A stretch of DNA of 64,000 nt from Bacteroidia bacterium (GCA_025454955.1 JALONL010000013.1:1-64000), one strand, 5' to 3'. Shown: positions 17,345-28,831, counted from the stretch's first letter. Translations and numbers: made by a program. Notes: generated from the letters alone by a model not told the origin.

Positions 17345-17686
17345 TTACAGATCGTTTTCTTTACCCAATTTCCCAAACATCTCGTGAAAAATATCCAGCG
17401 GATATTCATTTCCATTATAGCTGAATATTTTTTCAAACAAATCAATTCCGGCTTCATAGAAAGGACTTTCTTGCGGATAAATCCTGAACCTCACCTTCAG
17501 CACATTTCCTGCTTCCTCATACTTTTCAAGATCATAGGAAGAATTCATGGCCAATATCATTTCGCCCGATTGGGCGGCTATTCCAAAACCTTTTACCCAA
17601 TGGCTCATTCTGAACTCATTGTCTTCGGTATGCAGGATGAATTGACCATTGAATATGGAGTGCTTTTCGGCGAAGGGATTTTCCAT
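17345..17686 (-). CDS. Hypothetical protein, 113 aa
   Basis: Not recognised. A small acidic soluble protein with no signal peptide. The pattern is beta-rich in the first half (FNGQFILHTEDNEFRMSHWV) with a helical C-terminus (DIFHEMFGKLG). Size and charge would suit an immunity-type or adaptor protein, but no toxin gene is adjacent, so I assign no function. Confidence 0.55.
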   Translation of the reverse strand: MENPFAEKHSIFNGQFILHTEDNEFRMSHWVKGFGIAAQSGEMILAMNSSYDLEKYEEAGNVLKVRFRIYPQESPFYEAGIDLFEKIFSYNGNEYPLDIFHEMFGKLGKENDL

Positions 17687-17775
17687 GAATAAAATCCAGG
17701 TTAGTGAATGTATCTATGACCAAGCCTGAAATTACACCTATTCATTTATCAGTAAAAATAATTTTTCAGGAATTT

Positions 17776-18201
17776 CTAATTACACCTCGCCCTGGGCTTT
17801 CTGTACAAAACAGTTTCGGTTGCAATAATTTTATTATCCACATCACGCATAATTATGCTGTCTCTTATCGCCCCCTGTTTACCACGACAAGAGATAAATA
17901 TCGGCCCGTCTTCACTTTGGTTCTTTCCACTACAAAATGTCACGTAAATATCGCCCTTCTTAAACCCATTTATCCACACTGTATCACGTCGATCAATAAT
18001 TAACTTCCCAAACATCCACATTCCTGCTACCGAATCCATTTCCATATAAATATGCTGCGTGCTGTTTTGCCCCTGATACGAGATGTATTTGTAATCAATA
18101 TACAACTCATAACGATACGACTCCTTTACTGCTTTGTCTATCCTGAAACAGGATACAAGCAGTGTCGTAATTGTGATGCAGAGAAGGAATGTTTTTTTCA
18201 T
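17776..18201 (-). CDS. Lipoprotein of unknown function, 141 aa
   Basis: The N-terminus MKKTFLLCITITTLLVSC is a type II signal peptide with the lipobox LVSC; the cysteine at residue 18 would be acylated. Another cysteine occurs at residue 8, inside the hydrophobic region. The mature part (about 120 residues) is mixed beta and charged, with a CSGKNQSEDGPIFISC segment whose two cysteines could form a disulfide. Probably anchored to the inner or outer membrane. Function unknown. Confidence 0.7.
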   Translation of the reverse strand: MKKTFLLCITITTLLVSCFRIDKAVKESYRYELYIDYKYISYQGQNSTQHIYMEMDSVAGMWMFGKLIIDRRDTVWINGFKKGDIYVTFCSGKNQSEDGPIFISCRGKQGAIRDSIIMRDVDNKIIATETVLYRKPRARCN

Positions 18202-18272
18202 AACGAGAAATCGGCCTATTCAAAGTAATAAAAAACCCGGAAAAGCTGAAGAAATATCAGACTCATGCGCTG

Positions 18273-18845
18273 CTAAAGAACAAACTTCTCATTCCCCGCA
18301 ATGAGCGTATAAACAGCCATATCCGAAAACTTTCCATCAAAAAATACCCTGTCGGTAAAATGCGCCTCTTTCCTGAACCCGATATGCTCCATCAAATAAA
18401 TTGCCCCTCTGTTGCCGGGCGAAACTTTTGCTTCAATTGTATGCAGTTTCATTTCCTCTATTCCAAACCGCACAATAGCCTCCACTGCTTCGAGCGCAAT
18501 ATGCTTTCCCCAGTAATCCACACTCATTTCGCCGCCTATTTCGGCGCGGAGGTTGGCAAAGTCGATTTGATTAAAACCACAGGTGCCAATTATTCTTTCA
18601 TTCTCTCTCAGCACACCGGCCCAGCCAATGGCCTGCCTTTGCCTGTAGGCCTGCGAAGTTTTTTCCGCCAATTGCACCGCGCTTTCCAAACTGCTCATCG
18701 CGTCTCTTGCAATAAACTGATTCACACGTCCGCTTGAGCGCATTGCAAAAATTTCGGCGGCATCCGATAATCTGATTTCGCGAAGGGTGAGGCGTTGAGT
18801 TTTAAGGACGGGAAATGACTCGAAAACCTTTTCGTTAATTTTCAT
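18273..18845 (-). CDS. GNAT-family N-acetyltransferase (RimJ/RimL type)
   Basis: I choose the ATG at 18845 (MKINEKVFESF); an in-frame ATG at 18878 would add eleven unconserved residues. The protein has the RimJ/RimL pattern: LKTQRLTLREIRLSDAAEIF near the N-terminus, GTCGFNQIDFANLRAEIGGEM, a GKHIALEAVEAIVRFG acetyl-CoA-binding helix, and SPGNRGAIYLMEHIGFRKE at the end. Members acetylate ribosomal protein N-termini or small amines; the substrate is not evident here. Confidence 0.85.
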   Translation of the reverse strand: MKINEKVFESFPVLKTQRLTLREIRLSDAAEIFAMRSSGRVNQFIARDAMSSLESAVQLAEKTSQAYRQRQAIGWAGVLRENERIIGTCGFNQIDFANLRAEIGGEMSVDYWGKHIALEAVEAIVRFGIEEMKLHTIEAKVSPGNRGAIYLMEHIGFRKEAHFTDRVFFDGKFSDMAVYTLIAGNEKFVL

Positions 18846-18904
18846 GGTTACTGTTTGATGCGGAGGTTGTTTATTCATTCATTACTGCATTCGCTAAAAC
18901 AAAA

Positions 18905-18932
18905 ACTCCCGCCTCATTGCAGAGGCGGGAGC
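18905..18932 (-). terminator. Terminator of citrate synthase gene
   Basis: Bases 18906-18915 and 18922-18931 form a perfect 10-bp GC-rich stem with a six-base loop. On the minus strand it is followed by a T-rich run, 33 bases after the citrate synthase stop codon. Confidence 0.85.
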
Positions 18933-18963
18933 ATATTTTAGCGTTGAATACATGAAGCAATTA

Positions 18964-20289
18964 TTACGCCTGCACCAATCCGATCTTCTTCTTAATTCCT
19001 TCGGTAGTAATAGAACCCGGACGCTCAATCGGATGACCGAGTGCGCGATCCCAGATGAGCGACGCAAGTACGCCCAGCGCGCGCGATACACCAAACAATA
19101 CCGTGTAAAAATCAAACTCGGTAATGCCAAAGTGCATGAGCAGCGCGCCCGAATGTGCATCTACGTTTGGCCAGGGGTTTTTGATTTTGCCTGTGCCTTC
19201 GAGAATGGGCGGTGCTACTTTATACACCATCTGCACAATTTCGCAGAGGTTGTCAAGGCCATGCGGCTCTTTGATGTAACGCTGGTAGAAATCCTGCTGT
19301 GCGGCAAAACGCGGATCGGTTTTGCGGAGTACGGCGTGGCCGTAGCCGGGTACCACGCGGCCTGCTTCGAGGGTTTCTTTGATGTAGGCGGCAATCTGTT
19401 CTTCGGTGGGAAGCTCGGCGCCAATTTCTTCGCGCATTTTCAGAATCCACGCTATTACTTCCTGGTTGGCGAGGCCGTGAAGCGGGCCTGCAAGACCGTT
19501 CATGCCGGCGGCAAAAGCGAGATAAGGATCGCTCAGTGCCGAGCCTACGAGGTGAGTGGTATGCGCGCTTACGTTTCCGCCTTCGTGGTCGGCGTGAATG
19601 GTCATGTACAGGCGCATGAGGCGTTTTACATCAAACGCATCGTAGCCCATCATGTGTGCCAGGTTGGCGGCCCAGTCGAGCTTCGGATCGGGCTCGATGT
19701 GCTCGTTGTTTTTGTATTTTTTGCGGTAGATGTATGCAGCTACGCGGGGCAGGCGGGCAATGAGATTCATTGAATCTTCATACACATAATCCCAGTAATC
19801 TTTTTTGCCCACGCCTTCGCGGTATGCTTTGGCAAACAGCGACTCGGTTTGCATGGCCATAACAGCAATGCTGAACATGGTCATGGGATGCGTGCTCGAA
19901 GGCAGTTTGTCGAGTGTATCGAAAACGTGCTTGGGCACAATGGCGCGGCGGGCCCAGTTGTTGCTGATGTCGTAGGCTTCTTCGGCTGTGGGAAGCTCGC
20001 CCACGAGCATGAGGTAGAAAATTCCTTCGGGCAGCGGCTCGGTGCCGTTGGGAGCTTTGGGCAGTTTGGCCCGGAGTTCGGGAATGGAGTAACCACGAAA
20101 ACGGATGCCCTCTTCGGGATCCAGTTTCGAAGTTTCGGTTACCAGACCGGTAATGCCTTTCATTCCCTGATACACCTGCGCCACGGTGTATTCGCCTAAT
20201 TTCACATCACCGTGTTCTTTGATGATGCTCTTTACTTCGGCCGCCAGGGGCCGCGCTTTTTCAATAAATTTTTCCTTCAGACTGTCCAT
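18964..20289 (-). CDS. gltA: Citrate synthase, mitochondrial (eukaryotic) type
   Basis: 441 residues. It condenses acetyl-CoA and oxaloacetate to citrate in the TCA cycle. The catalytic triad is present: H271 ([11 protein letters not shown]), H318 ([13 protein letters not shown]) and D377 (WPNVDAHSG). The stretches [48 protein letters not shown] and [11 protein letters not shown] are those of animal and fungal mitochondrial citrate synthase, not the short Gram-positive or hexameric NADH-inhibited E. coli types. I therefore expect a dimer without NADH inhibition. It has its own terminator and more than 250 bases upstream, so it is a single-gene transcript. The gene symbol follows bacterial custom. 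Confidence 0.95.
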   Translation of the reverse strand: MDSLKEKFIEKARPLAAEVKSIIKEHGDVKLGEYTVAQVYQGMKGITGLVTETSKLDPEEGIRFRGYSIPELRAKLPKAPNGTEPLPEGIFYLMLVGELPTAEEAYDISNNWARRAIVPKHVFDTLDKLPSSTHPMTMFSIAVMAMQTESLFAKAYREGVGKKDYWDYVYEDSMNLIARLPRVAAYIYRKKYKNNEHIEPDPKLDWAANLAHMMGYDAFDVKRLMRLYMTIHADHEGGNVSAHTTHLVGSALSDPYLAFAAGMNGLAGPLHGLANQEVIAWILKMREEIGAELPTEEQIAAYIKETLEAGRVVPGYGHAVLRKTDPRFAAQQDFYQRYIKEPHGLDNLCEIVQMVYKVAPPILEGTGKIKNPWPNVDAHSGALLMHFGITEFDFYTVLFGVSRALGVLASLIWDRALGHPIERPGSITTEGIKKKIGLVQA

Positions 20290-20565
20290 AATTTCCGAAT
20301 CGCCTTTGCCGGATGTTGCTGTTTAACTGTATTTGCTCAAAAGCCCTTAAAAGTAGGCAGCAATAAACGTTTCTGCAACCTTTGGCGGTGTTTTTGTGAA
20401 ACTTTTATTATAACAATTTCAACGGCCGAAAGTTCGTGGCAGAAACTGCCCTGTGCGTTTCCGATCTTCCCGCAAGGGCTTACAATAGTAATGCACCAGA
20501 CATTACTGCCTGATGCATTGCCATTGAATTAATAATGATTTAAGCCGGAGAAAATCTTACGCCGC

Positions 20566-21876
<1,311 letters not shown>

Positions 21877-21889
21877 TCAATGAATAATT

Positions 21890-23035
21890 TCAGGCGTGAA
21901 CCGGCGCTTTCACCGCATTCATGTTTTCCACAAACTGGTCAAACAGGTAACGCGCATCGTGCGGACCCGGATTGGCTTCGGGGTGATACTGCACGCAGAA
22001 CACGTTCTTAACGCGGTGGCGCAGGCCTTCGATGGTGTTGTCGTTGAGGTTGATGTGGGTAATTTCTATGTCGGGATTGTTGGCCACATCTTCGGCTTTC
22101 ACCGCAAAACCGTGGTTCTGCGAGGTTACTTCCGATTTGCCGGTAATCAGGTTCTTTACAGGGTGGTTAATGCCGCGGTGGCCGTTATGCATTTTGTAGG
22201 TGCTCAGCCCGAATGCCTGCGCAATAAGCTGGTGACCGAGGCAAATGCCAAACACCGGCGTACCGCTGTCGATAAGGGCTTTCACGGTGGCTGTTTCGGC
22301 GGGCATTACGCCCGGATCGCCGGGGCCGTTTGAAATCATGTAACCATCGGCTCCCCAGGCCATTATTTCGGCGGCGGGGGTGTGCATCGGGAATACTTTT
22401 ACAAAGCAGCCGCGCTCGGTGAGGCAGCGCACAATGTTGGTTTTCACGCCCAGGTCGAGCAGGGCCACTTTCAGCGGGGCATCGGCATTGCCGGCGGTGT
22501 AGGCTTCTTTGGTGCTCACTTTCGACGAAAGTTCGAGCCCGGCCATGGAAGGTACTTTGGCCAGTTCGGTCTTGAGGCTGTCCACATCGAGGTTGCTGCT
22601 CGAAATAATGGCGTTCATGGCTCCGCGCTGGCGTATGTGGCGCACAATGGCGCGGGTATCCACTTCGCAGATGCCCACCACGCCCTGTTCTACAAAATAA
22701 TCGCGGATAGATTTATGTGCGGCGGGGCGCGAGTAGATTTCCGAAAACTTTTTACACACCAGTCCGGCAATCTTTATCGAACCCGATTCCACTTCCTCGT
22801 TGTGAATACCGTAGTTGCCGATATGCACGCTGGCGGCGGTAAGTATTTGTCCGTAATAGGAAGGGTCGGTAAAGATTTCCTGATAACCGGTCATGCCGGT
22901 GTTGAAGCAAATTTCGCCGGTAGTGGTGCCAATGGCTCCGGCGGCTTTACCGTGAAACACGGTTCCGTCTTCGAGTACAAGCACGGCCGGAGGCAGCGGT
23001 GCGTATTTCAGGCGGTGTGATTTTGTTTCTTCCAC
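21890..23035 (-). CDS. carA: Carbamoyl-phosphate synthase small subunit
   Basis: 381 residues. Hydrolyses glutamine and passes ammonia to the large subunit (carB, not in this window) for arginine and pyrimidine synthesis. The N-terminal domain (about 1-150) has the GEICFNTGMTGYQEIFTDPSY motif. The C-terminal class I amidotransferase has the nucleophile cysteine in FGICLGHQL and the His/Glu pair in VQYHPEANPGP. It starts 24 bases past the rplQ terminator, so it begins a new transcript with eno downstream. Confidence 0.96.
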   Translation of the reverse strand: MEETKSHRLKYAPLPPAVLVLEDGTVFHGKAAGAIGTTTGEICFNTGMTGYQEIFTDPSYYGQILTAASVHIGNYGIHNEEVESGSIKIAGLVCKKFSEIYSRPAAHKSIRDYFVEQGVVGICEVDTRAIVRHIRQRGAMNAIISSSNLDVDSLKTELAKVPSMAGLELSSKVSTKEAYTAGNADAPLKVALLDLGVKTNIVRCLTERGCFVKVFPMHTPAAEIMAWGADGYMISNGPGDPGVMPAETATVKALIDSGTPVFGICLGHQLIAQAFGLSTYKMHNGHRGINHPVKNLITGKSEVTSQNHGFAVKAEDVANNPDIEITHINLNDNTIEGLRHRVKNVFCVQYHPEANPGPHDARYLFDQFVENMNAVKAPVHA

Positions 23036-23059
23036 AGTGGTTTTGTTTTTGTGCTAAAA

Positions 23060-23097
23060 AAAAACGGGACGAGGCAAAATTACCCGATCCCGTTTTT
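23060..23097 (-). terminator. Terminator at end of the ribosomal super-operon
   Basis: Arms 23060-23069 and 23088-23097 (aaaaacggga / tcccgttttt) pair around an 18-base loop; the minus strand then runs into nine T residues. It lies 25 bases after the rplQ stop and separates the ribosomal cluster from carA. Confidence 0.88.
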
Positions 23098-23122
23098 GTG
23101 TTGAAATCAACTTGCTGACAAC

Positions 23123-23626
23123 TTATTCACCTGCGTTTTCGGTTGAAGTTTCAGCGGTGCCTTCGGCTTTCTTGGTTTTACCACGGCCACGGCGTGTTGT
23201 TTTGGCTTTCTTGCCTTCCGATTTGCTGTTGAGCAGGAGTTCGTTGTAGTCCACAAGCTCAATGAGGCACATATCGGCGCTGTCGCCACGGCGGCGGGCA
23301 GCGGGGCTCGGGTTTACCGAGAGGCTGTAGCGGATAATGCGGGTGTAACCACCGTTGCGGGTAGCCACTTTCGGGCCTACTTCCTTGAAAAGCTCGGTTA
23401 CGGCTTCTTTGCTTTGCAGATAGCTGAACACTGTACGACGGTTGTGCTGGCTATCGTCTTTGGCGCGGGTAATGAGCGGCTCCACAAAGCTGCGGAGGGC
23501 TTTTGCTTTGGCAACCGTGGTGTTGATCCGCTTGTGCATGATCAGCGAACTAGCAAGGTTCGACATGAGGGCGGCGCGGTGGCCGTCCTTACGTCCCAGG
23601 TGGTTGTTTTTGTTACCGTGTCTCAT
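23123..23626 (-). CDS. rplQ: 50S ribosomal protein L17 (bL17)
   Basis: 167 residues. The conserved core (about 1-125) starts [20 protein letters not shown] and includes [23 protein letters not shown] charged Lys/Ala/Glu-rich tail of some 40 residues follows, common in this phylum and absent from the 127-residue E. coli protein. It sits near the peptide exit tunnel in the large subunit. Last gene of the cluster, 72 bases after rpoA. Confidence 0.97.
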   Translation of the reverse strand: MRHGNKNNHLGRKDGHRAALMSNLASSLIMHKRINTTVAKAKALRSFVEPLITRAKDDSQHNRRTVFSYLQSKEAVTELFKEVGPKVATRNGGYTRIIRYSLSVNPSPAARRRGDSADMCLIELVDYNELLLNSKSEGKKAKTTRRGRGKTKKAEGTAETSTENAGE

Positions 23627-23698
23627 GGTCGGTTATTCGGGTGTTGTACGGCTGAAATGCGTCCCCGGCGGGCGGGTGCTTACGGCCGGATTTTGGTA

Positions 23699-24691
23699 TT
23701 AGTCTTTATCGAGTTTGTACTTCACCACGTTCATGCCGAAGTGCAGGCCTTTGCTGGCTACGAGTTCTTCAAGCTCGGTGAGTGATTTCTTACCGAAGTT
23801 GCGGAACTTCAGAAGATCGTTTTTGTTGAAAGAAACCAGGTCGCCCAGGGTTTCCACGTCGGCTGCCTTGAGGCAGTTGAGTGCGCGTACCGAAAGATCC
23901 ATGTCAACCAGTTTGGTTTTGAGCAACTGGCGCATGTGCAGCGAATCTTCGTCAAACTCTTCGCTTGATGCTCTCTCCACGGTGTCCACGGTGATCTTCT
24001 CGTCGGAGAAGAGCATGAAGTGGTGGATGAGGATTTTGGCAGCTTCCTTGAGTGCGTCTTTCGGGTGAATAGAGCCGTCGGTAACGATTTCCATTACCAG
24101 TTTCTCGTAGTCGGTTTTCTGCTCTACACGGTAGTTTTCCACGGCGTATTTCACGTTGCGGATGGGGGTGTAGATGGCATCAATCGGAATCAGACCGATG
24201 GGTGCGTTAACCGGCTTGTTTTCTTCGGCGGGTACATAGCCGCGGCCTTTCTCGATGGTGAGCTCGATTTTGAGTTTCACCGCCGGCTCCATGTTGCAGA
24301 TCACGAAATCGGGATTGAGCACCTGGAAGCCTGAAGTAAATTTACCGATATCGCCGGCAGTGAGCTGAGTTTTGCCGGTGATGTTTACCACCACTTTCTC
24401 ACTCTCGGTTGATTCGATCTGGCGCTTGAAACGCACCTGCTTGAAGTTAAGAACGATCTCGGTAACGTCTTCCATTACTCCTTTGATCGTTGAGAACTCG
24501 TGCTCCACACCTTCGATACGGATGGTCGTGATGGCGTAGCCTTCGAGCGACGAGAGCAGGATGCGGCGAAGCGCGTTACCGATGGTGATGCCGTAGCCGG
24601 GTTCCAGCGGGCGGAACTCGAAGAGGCCTTCGGTTTCGCTTGACTGGATCATTATCACCTTATCGGGTTTCTGAAATGCGAGGATGCCCAT
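23699..24691 (-). CDS. rpoA: RNA polymerase alpha subunit
   Basis: 330 residues. The N-terminal assembly domain (about 1-230) has [23 protein letters not shown], which dimerises and recruits beta and beta'. A linker leads to the C-terminal domain (about 250-330) with the helix-hairpin-helix [20 protein letters not shown] and [17 protein letters not shown], which contacts UP-element DNA and activators. Located between rpsD and rplQ as in most bacteria. Confidence 0.98.
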   Translation of the reverse strand: MGILAFQKPDKVIMIQSSETEGLFEFRPLEPGYGITIGNALRRILLSSLEGYAITTIRIEGVEHEFSTIKGVMEDVTEIVLNFKQVRFKRQIESTESEKVVVNITGKTQLTAGDIGKFTSGFQVLNPDFVICNMEPAVKLKIELTIEKGRGYVPAEENKPVNAPIGLIPIDAIYTPIRNVKYAVENYRVEQKTDYEKLVMEIVTDGSIHPKDALKEAAKILIHHFMLFSDEKITVDTVERASSEEFDEDSLHMRQLLKTKLVDMDLSVRALNCLKAADVETLGDLVSFNKNDLLKFRNFGKKSLTELEELVASKGLHFGMNVVKYKLDKD

Positions 24692-24771
24692 AGTGGTTCT
24701 CCGTTGTATGCGGTTGATGTTCGGTTAATAGTTGGTTGGAGGCTGTTTACGCCGCCTCCGCGCGCCACTCA

Positions 24772-25374
24772 TTATTTAGAGTACAATTCAACGATGAGCT
24801 GTTCCTTGATGTTTTCCGGAATCTGTGTACGCTCCGGGAAACTTACAAACTTGCCTTCCATCGTTGAAGAGTTGAACTCCAGCCAGGGGAAGTTGCTGCC
24901 CGCGCCAACCGAATTGTTGATTGACTCGAGAGCTTTCGACTTCTCACGAACGGCTACCACATCACCCGGCTTGAGGGTGTATGAGGGGATGTTTACCAAC
25001 TCGCCATTTACAGTGATGTGGCGGTGCGACACCAACTGACGGGCTCCTGCGCGGGTGGGCGCAATGCCGAGGCGGTAAACTACGTTGTCGAGGCGGGCCT
25101 CGATGAGTTGCAGAAGCACCTCACCGGTAATGCCTTTGGAACGTGATGCGCGTTCGAAAATGAGTGAAAACTGACGCTCAAGAATGCCGTAGGTGTATTT
25201 CACCTTCTGCTTCTCGGCGAGCTGCACGGCATATTCTGATTTCTTGGCGCGCTTGGCGGTTTGGCCATGCTGGCCGGGACCGTAATTTTTCTTTTCCAGA
25301 ACGCGGTCGGGACCGAAGATAGGCTCACGGAAACGACGTGCAATTTTGGTTTTGGGACCGATATATCTAGCCAT
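24772..25374 (-). CDS. rpsD: 30S ribosomal protein S4 (uS4)
   Basis: 200 residues. Starts [15 protein letters not shown]; the S4 RNA-binding domain (about 95-155) carries [27 protein letters not shown]. The zinc-binding cysteines of some S4 proteins are absent. It nucleates 16S rRNA 5'-domain folding and in E. coli represses the alpha operon; whether that holds here is unknown. 80 bases precede rpoA. Confidence 0.98.
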   Translation of the reverse strand: MARYIGPKTKIARRFREPIFGPDRVLEKKNYGPGQHGQTAKRAKKSEYAVQLAEKQKVKYTYGILERQFSLIFERASRSKGITGEVLLQLIEARLDNVVYRLGIAPTRAGARQLVSHRHITVNGELVNIPSYTLKPGDVVAVREKSKALESINNSVGAGSNFPWLEFNSSTMEGKFVSFPERTQIPENIKEQLIVELYSK

Positions 25375-25405
25375 TGTTTTTCGCTGTTACAGGTAATGAT
25401 TTGGA

Positions 25406-25819
25406 TTATACGCGACGGCGTTTGGGAGGACGGCAACCGTTGTGCGGAATCGGTGTGATGTCCACAATTTCGGTTACTTCAAGACCGGAGGTGTTCAGCG
25501 TGCGGATAGCTGACTCGCGGCCCGAACCGGGTCCTTTTACAAACACTTTTACTTTGCGCAGACCAGCTTCGTAGGCTACTTTGGCGCAATCGGCGGCAGC
25601 CGTTTGTGCAGCATACGGAGTGTTCTTCTTGGAGCCGCGGAAGCCCATTTTACCTGCGCTTGCCCACGAAATTACCTGACCGGAATTGTTGGTGAGCGAA
25701 ATGATAATATTGTTGAAGGTGGCGCTGATGTGTGCCTGGCCTACCGCATCGACTTTCACGACGCGCTTCTTGGCCACTACTTTGCCACCGCCTTTGCCGG
25801 ATTGTTGTTGTTTTGCCAT
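25406..25819 (-). CDS. rpsK: 30S ribosomal protein S11 (uS11)
   Basis: 137 residues with a basic N-terminal extension rich in Gln, Gly and Lys before the core [16 protein letters not shown]. The conserved GMGFRG-like [16 protein letters not shown] and the C-terminal [18 protein letters not shown] tail are present. It lines the platform near the mRNA exit, where anti-Shine-Dalgarno RNA lies. Confidence 0.97.
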   Translation of the reverse strand: MAKQQQSGKGGGKVVAKKRVVKVDAVGQAHISATFNNIIISLTNNSGQVISWASAGKMGFRGSKKNTPYAAQTAAADCAKVAYEAGLRKVKVFVKGPGSGRESAIRTLNTSGLEVTEIVDITPIPHNGCRPPKRRRV

Positions 25820-25881
25820 GATGTTTGGTCTTTTACGCCGCCTGCTGTCTCACGACATAAGCAGCGAATGGATCGTTACAA

Positions 25882-26259
25882 TTACTTGGTTGCCTTTTTC
25901 TTGTTAGCAACAGTTTTACGCTTGCCTTTGCGGGTACGTGCATTGTTCTTGGTGGTTTGACCACGAACGGGCAGACCAAGACGATGACGCACACCACGGT
26001 AAGCACCAATATCCATCAGGCGTTTGATGTTGAGCTGGGTTTCAGAACGCAGCGCGCCTTCTACTTTCAGGTTGTCGTTGATGTAGTTACGAATCTTTGA
26101 AAGTTGATCGTCGTTCCACTCCTGAACCTTGGTGTCAAAGCTAACACCGGCTTCAGTTAGAATTTTACGGGCGGTTTGGCGACCAATACCAAAGATGTAG
26201 GTCAGACCGACTTCGCCGCGCTTGTTTTTTGGTAAGTCAATACCAGAAATACGTGCCAT
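25882..26259 (-). CDS. rpsM: 30S ribosomal protein S13 (uS13)
   Basis: 125 residues. Starts [26 protein letters not shown] with the helix-two-turn-helix and ends in [27 protein letters not shown] basic tail that reaches the P-site tRNA. It forms the head bridges to the large subunit. Preceded by rpmJ (48 bases) and followed by rpsK (62 bases). Confidence 0.97.
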   Translation of the reverse strand: MARISGIDLPKNKRGEVGLTYIFGIGRQTARKILTEAGVSFDTKVQEWNDDQLSKIRNYINDNLKVEGALRSETQLNIKRLMDIGAYRGVRHRLGLPVRGQTTKNNARTRKGKRKTVANKKKATK

Positions 26260-26307
26260 TTTTTTGTTTATGTACTGTTATGAGGTAATCCGAATCCTTT
26301 TACCAGA

Positions 26308-26427
26308 TTAGCCTTTCTGGCGTTGCTTGAACTTAGGATTCTTCTTGTTGATCACGTAAACGCGACCTTTGCGGCGCACAATGATGCACTCTGCGCTGCG
26401 TTTTTTTACTGATGTTCTGACTTTCAT
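26308..26427 (-). CDS. rpmJ: 50S ribosomal protein L36 (bL36), zinc-free form
   Basis: 39 residues, read from the ATG at 26427: it begins [11 protein letters not shown] and ends [10 protein letters not shown]. The classical form has three cysteines and a histidine that bind zinc; here only one cysteine (C14) remains, the others being replaced by Arg, Asn and Phe. So it is the C-minus type, which does not need zinc. It lies between infA (32 bases) and rpsM (48 bases), its normal place. Confidence 0.96.
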   Translation of the reverse strand: MKVRTSVKKRSAECIIVRRKGRVYVINKKNPKFKQRQKG

Positions 26428-26459
26428 CTCAGGTCAGGTGTTTTGATGCCTTTCGGCGT

Positions 26460-26678
26460 TTATTTGTAACGATAAGAAATGCGTCCTTTGGTAAGATCGT
26501 ATGGCGAAATCTCCACTTTAACTCGGTCGCCGGGCAGAATTTTGATGTAGTACATCCGCATCTTTCCGGAGATGTGGGCGGTAATCACGTGGCCGTTCTC
26601 TAATTCTACGCGGAACATCGCGTTTGAGAGGGCTTCAATGATGGTGCCGTCCTGTTCAATAGATGGTGTTTTGGCCAT
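26460..26678 (-). CDS. infA: Translation initiation factor IF-1
   Basis: 72 residues forming a single S1-like OB fold: [47 protein letters not shown] and a C-terminal [13 protein letters not shown]. It binds the 30S A site during initiation with IF-2 and IF-3. It follows map by three bases, so the two are translationally linked. Confidence 0.97.
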   Translation of the reverse strand: MAKTPSIEQDGTIIEALSNAMFRVELENGHVITAHISGKMRMYYIKILPGDRVKVEISPYDLTKGRISYRYK

Positions 26679-26681
26679 GTA

Positions 26682-27470
26682 TTATATTTCGATCTTTTGT
26701 TCTTTCAATACCTGTTCGATCTCTTCGAACGAGGACAGAATTTCGGCTTTACCTCCCAGCAGCGCAACCGTATGCTCATAGTGCGCCGAGGGCTTGCCGT
26801 CGGCTGTGGTAATTGTCCAGCCGTCGCGTTCGTGACGAACTGATTTTGTTCCCATGTTAATCATGGGTTCAATGGCAATTACCAACCCTTCTGCCAGCTT
26901 GGGCCCGCTTCCGCGGCGGCCAAAGTTAGGAACTTCCGGCGGTTCGTGAAGGTTCCGCCCTATTCCGTGTCCAACCAGTTCGCGAACTACACCGTATCCA
27001 TGCTTCTCGGCATGGCTCTGTATGGCTTCGCTTACATCGCCCAGGCGGTTTCCTGCGGCCACCTTTTCTATGCCTTTGTAAAGGCTTTCCTTGGTTACGC
27101 GCAGCAGGGTAAGCACTTCGGGTTTCACCTCTCCTACCGGAATGGTGTATGCCGAGTCGCCGTACCAGCCGTTCAGTATCACGCCGCAGTCAACCGATAC
27201 CACATCTCCGTCTTTAATTTCGTATTTGCCGGGAATGCCGTGTACCACTTCTGCGTTCACACTGGTACAAAGCGTACCGGTGAAGCCGTGAAACCCTTTG
27301 AACGCCGGCACTCCGCCGTGATCGCGGATGAAGGTTTCAGCAATTCCGTCGATGTGCAACGTGGTTACACCCGGTCGAATATGCCTTGCCACTTCCGCAA
27401 GGGTTTTGCCAACAAGTAAAGAACTCTGTCGTATTAATTCTATTTCTTCCTGCGTCTTGAGCTGGATCAT
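26682..27470 (-). CDS. map: Methionine aminopeptidase type I
   Basis: 262 residues. Removes the initiator methionine from new proteins. The five metal ligands are seen in SVDCGVILNGWYGDSAY (two Asp), GHGIGRNLHEPPEVPN (His), VIAIEPMINMG (Glu) and SAHYEHTVALLGG (Glu); the catalytic histidine is in VNAEVVHGIPG. It lies directly after secY (13 bases), with no adk between them. Confidence 0.96.
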   Translation of the reverse strand: MIQLKTQEEIELIRQSSLLVGKTLAEVARHIRPGVTTLHIDGIAETFIRDHGGVPAFKGFHGFTGTLCTSVNAEVVHGIPGKYEIKDGDVVSVDCGVILNGWYGDSAYTIPVGEVKPEVLTLLRVTKESLYKGIEKVAAGNRLGDVSEAIQSHAEKHGYGVVRELVGHGIGRNLHEPPEVPNFGRRGSGPKLAEGLVIAIEPMINMGTKSVRHERDGWTITTADGKPSAHYEHTVALLGGKAEILSSFEEIEQVLKEQKIEI

Positions 27471-27483
27471 GGTAGTGCCGGGC

Positions 27484-28830
27484 TTAGAACTGTCCCTGCT
27501 GCTGTGCCATTCCCACGCTCGAACGTCCTTTGATACGGCCCGATTTCATCAAACCGTCGTAGTGACGCATGAGCAGGTAGCTTTCGATCTGCTGCAGGGT
27601 ATCGAGCACCACACCTACAAGGATGAGGATACTGGTTCCGCCGTAGAACGAAGCAAATTCGTCGGTTACGTTCATGTTTATTACAATGGCGGGCAGGATG
27701 GCTACGAAAGCCAGCATGAGTGAGCCCGGCAGGGTAATGCGCGACATGATCTGGTCGATGAATTCGGCTGTTTTCTTTCCGGGTTTCACGCCGGGAATAA
27801 AACCTTCATTGCGCTTCATTTCTTCGGCCATCGTATTCGGGTTTACCGTAATGGCGGTGTAGAAATAGGTAAAGGCAATGATGAGCAGTGCGATTACAAT
27901 GTTGTAGGCCACGCCGTAATGATCGCTGAATGCACGTACAAACCAGTTGGGTTCGTCGCCGCTGCTGGCAAAACCAACAAGCTGAATCGGAATCATAAGG
28001 ATAGCCTGCGCGAAGATGATCGGCATTACACCGGCCGCATTTACTTTCAACGGAATGTAGTTACGCTGTCCGCCATACTGACGGTTGCCTACAATGCGCT
28101 TGGCAAAGTGAATGGGAATACGGCGGGTGCCCTGTACCATGAGGATACAGCCAATAACTACCAAAAGCAGGATGGCAAGCTCCACCACAAACATAATCAG
28201 ACCGCCGCCGCCGCCAGAAAAACGGCTGTCGAACTCCTGAATCAACGCCTGGGGCAGGCGCGCCACGATACCGATCATGATAATGAGCGAAATACCGTTG
28301 CCAATGCCTTTGTCGGTAATTTTCTCACCGAGCCACATGGTAAATACGGTGCCTGTTACCAGAATCAGCACCGACTGCAGCCACCAGAAGGTGGAAGGAT
28401 CGGGCACTGCGCCTGTTTTGTCCACTACCTGTGTACCGAGATAACCCACAGCCTGGAGGGCGGTAATTACCACGGTGAGGTAACGTGTGTACTGATTGAT
28501 TTTCTTGCGTCCGCTTTCGCCTTCGCGCTGCATGCGCTGGAAGAACGGTACGGCCATGGTGAGCAGCTGCAGGATAATGGATGCCGAGATGTACGGCATA
28601 ATACCAAGCGCCAGAATGGAGGCATTCTGGAAAGCGCCACCGGAGAAAATATTAATCAGTTGGAGAATACCTTCTCCTGAGCCCTGGTCGAGTTTTTCGG
28701 GATTAACGCCGGGCAGAACCACGAAGGTTCCGAGGCGGAAAATCAGCAAAAAGCCCAGCGTATATAAAATACGCTGGCGCAATTCCTCGATCGAGAAAAT
28801 ATTCTTTATGGTCTCGATGAACTTCTTCAT
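27484..28830 (-). CDS. secY: Preprotein translocase subunit SecY
   Basis: 448 residues with ten membrane helices, the channel of the general secretion system in the inner membrane. Landmarks: RILYTLGFLLIFRLGTFVVLPGVNP (helix 1), the plug region with GGAFQNASILALGIMPYISASIILQLL (helix 2), the MWLGEKITDKGIGNGISLIIMIGI segment and the cytoplasmic loop RRIPIHFAKRIVG. Every exported protein in the window depends on it. Starts one base after the rplO stop. Confidence 0.98.
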   Translation of the reverse strand: MKKFIETIKNIFSIEELRQRILYTLGFLLIFRLGTFVVLPGVNPEKLDQGSGEGILQLINIFSGGAFQNASILALGIMPYISASIILQLLTMAVPFFQRMQREGESGRKKINQYTRYLTVVITALQAVGYLGTQVVDKTGAVPDPSTFWWLQSVLILVTGTVFTMWLGEKITDKGIGNGISLIIMIGIVARLPQALIQEFDSRFSGGGGGLIMFVVELAILLLVVIGCILMVQGTRRIPIHFAKRIVGNRQYGGQRNYIPLKVNAAGVMPIIFAQAILMIPIQLVGFASSGDEPNWFVRAFSDHYGVAYNIVIALLIIAFTYFYTAITVNPNTMAEEMKRNEGFIPGVKPGKKTAEFIDQIMSRITLPGSLMLAFVAILPAIVINMNVTDEFASFYGGTSILILVGVVLDTLQQIESYLLMRHYDGLMKSGRIKGRSSVGMAQQQGQF

Positions 28831-28831
28831 A

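Noticed and set aside
18952..19773. 273-residue frame opposite citrate synthase
   Set aside because: A shadow frame of the gltA gene; the true gene has full catalytic motifs.
23075..23082. TAATTTTG -7-like box (minus strand) for carA inside the loop of the rplQ terminator
   Set aside because: It matches the consensus but there is no -33 partner at 18-21 bases. The position in the hairpin loop may be chance.
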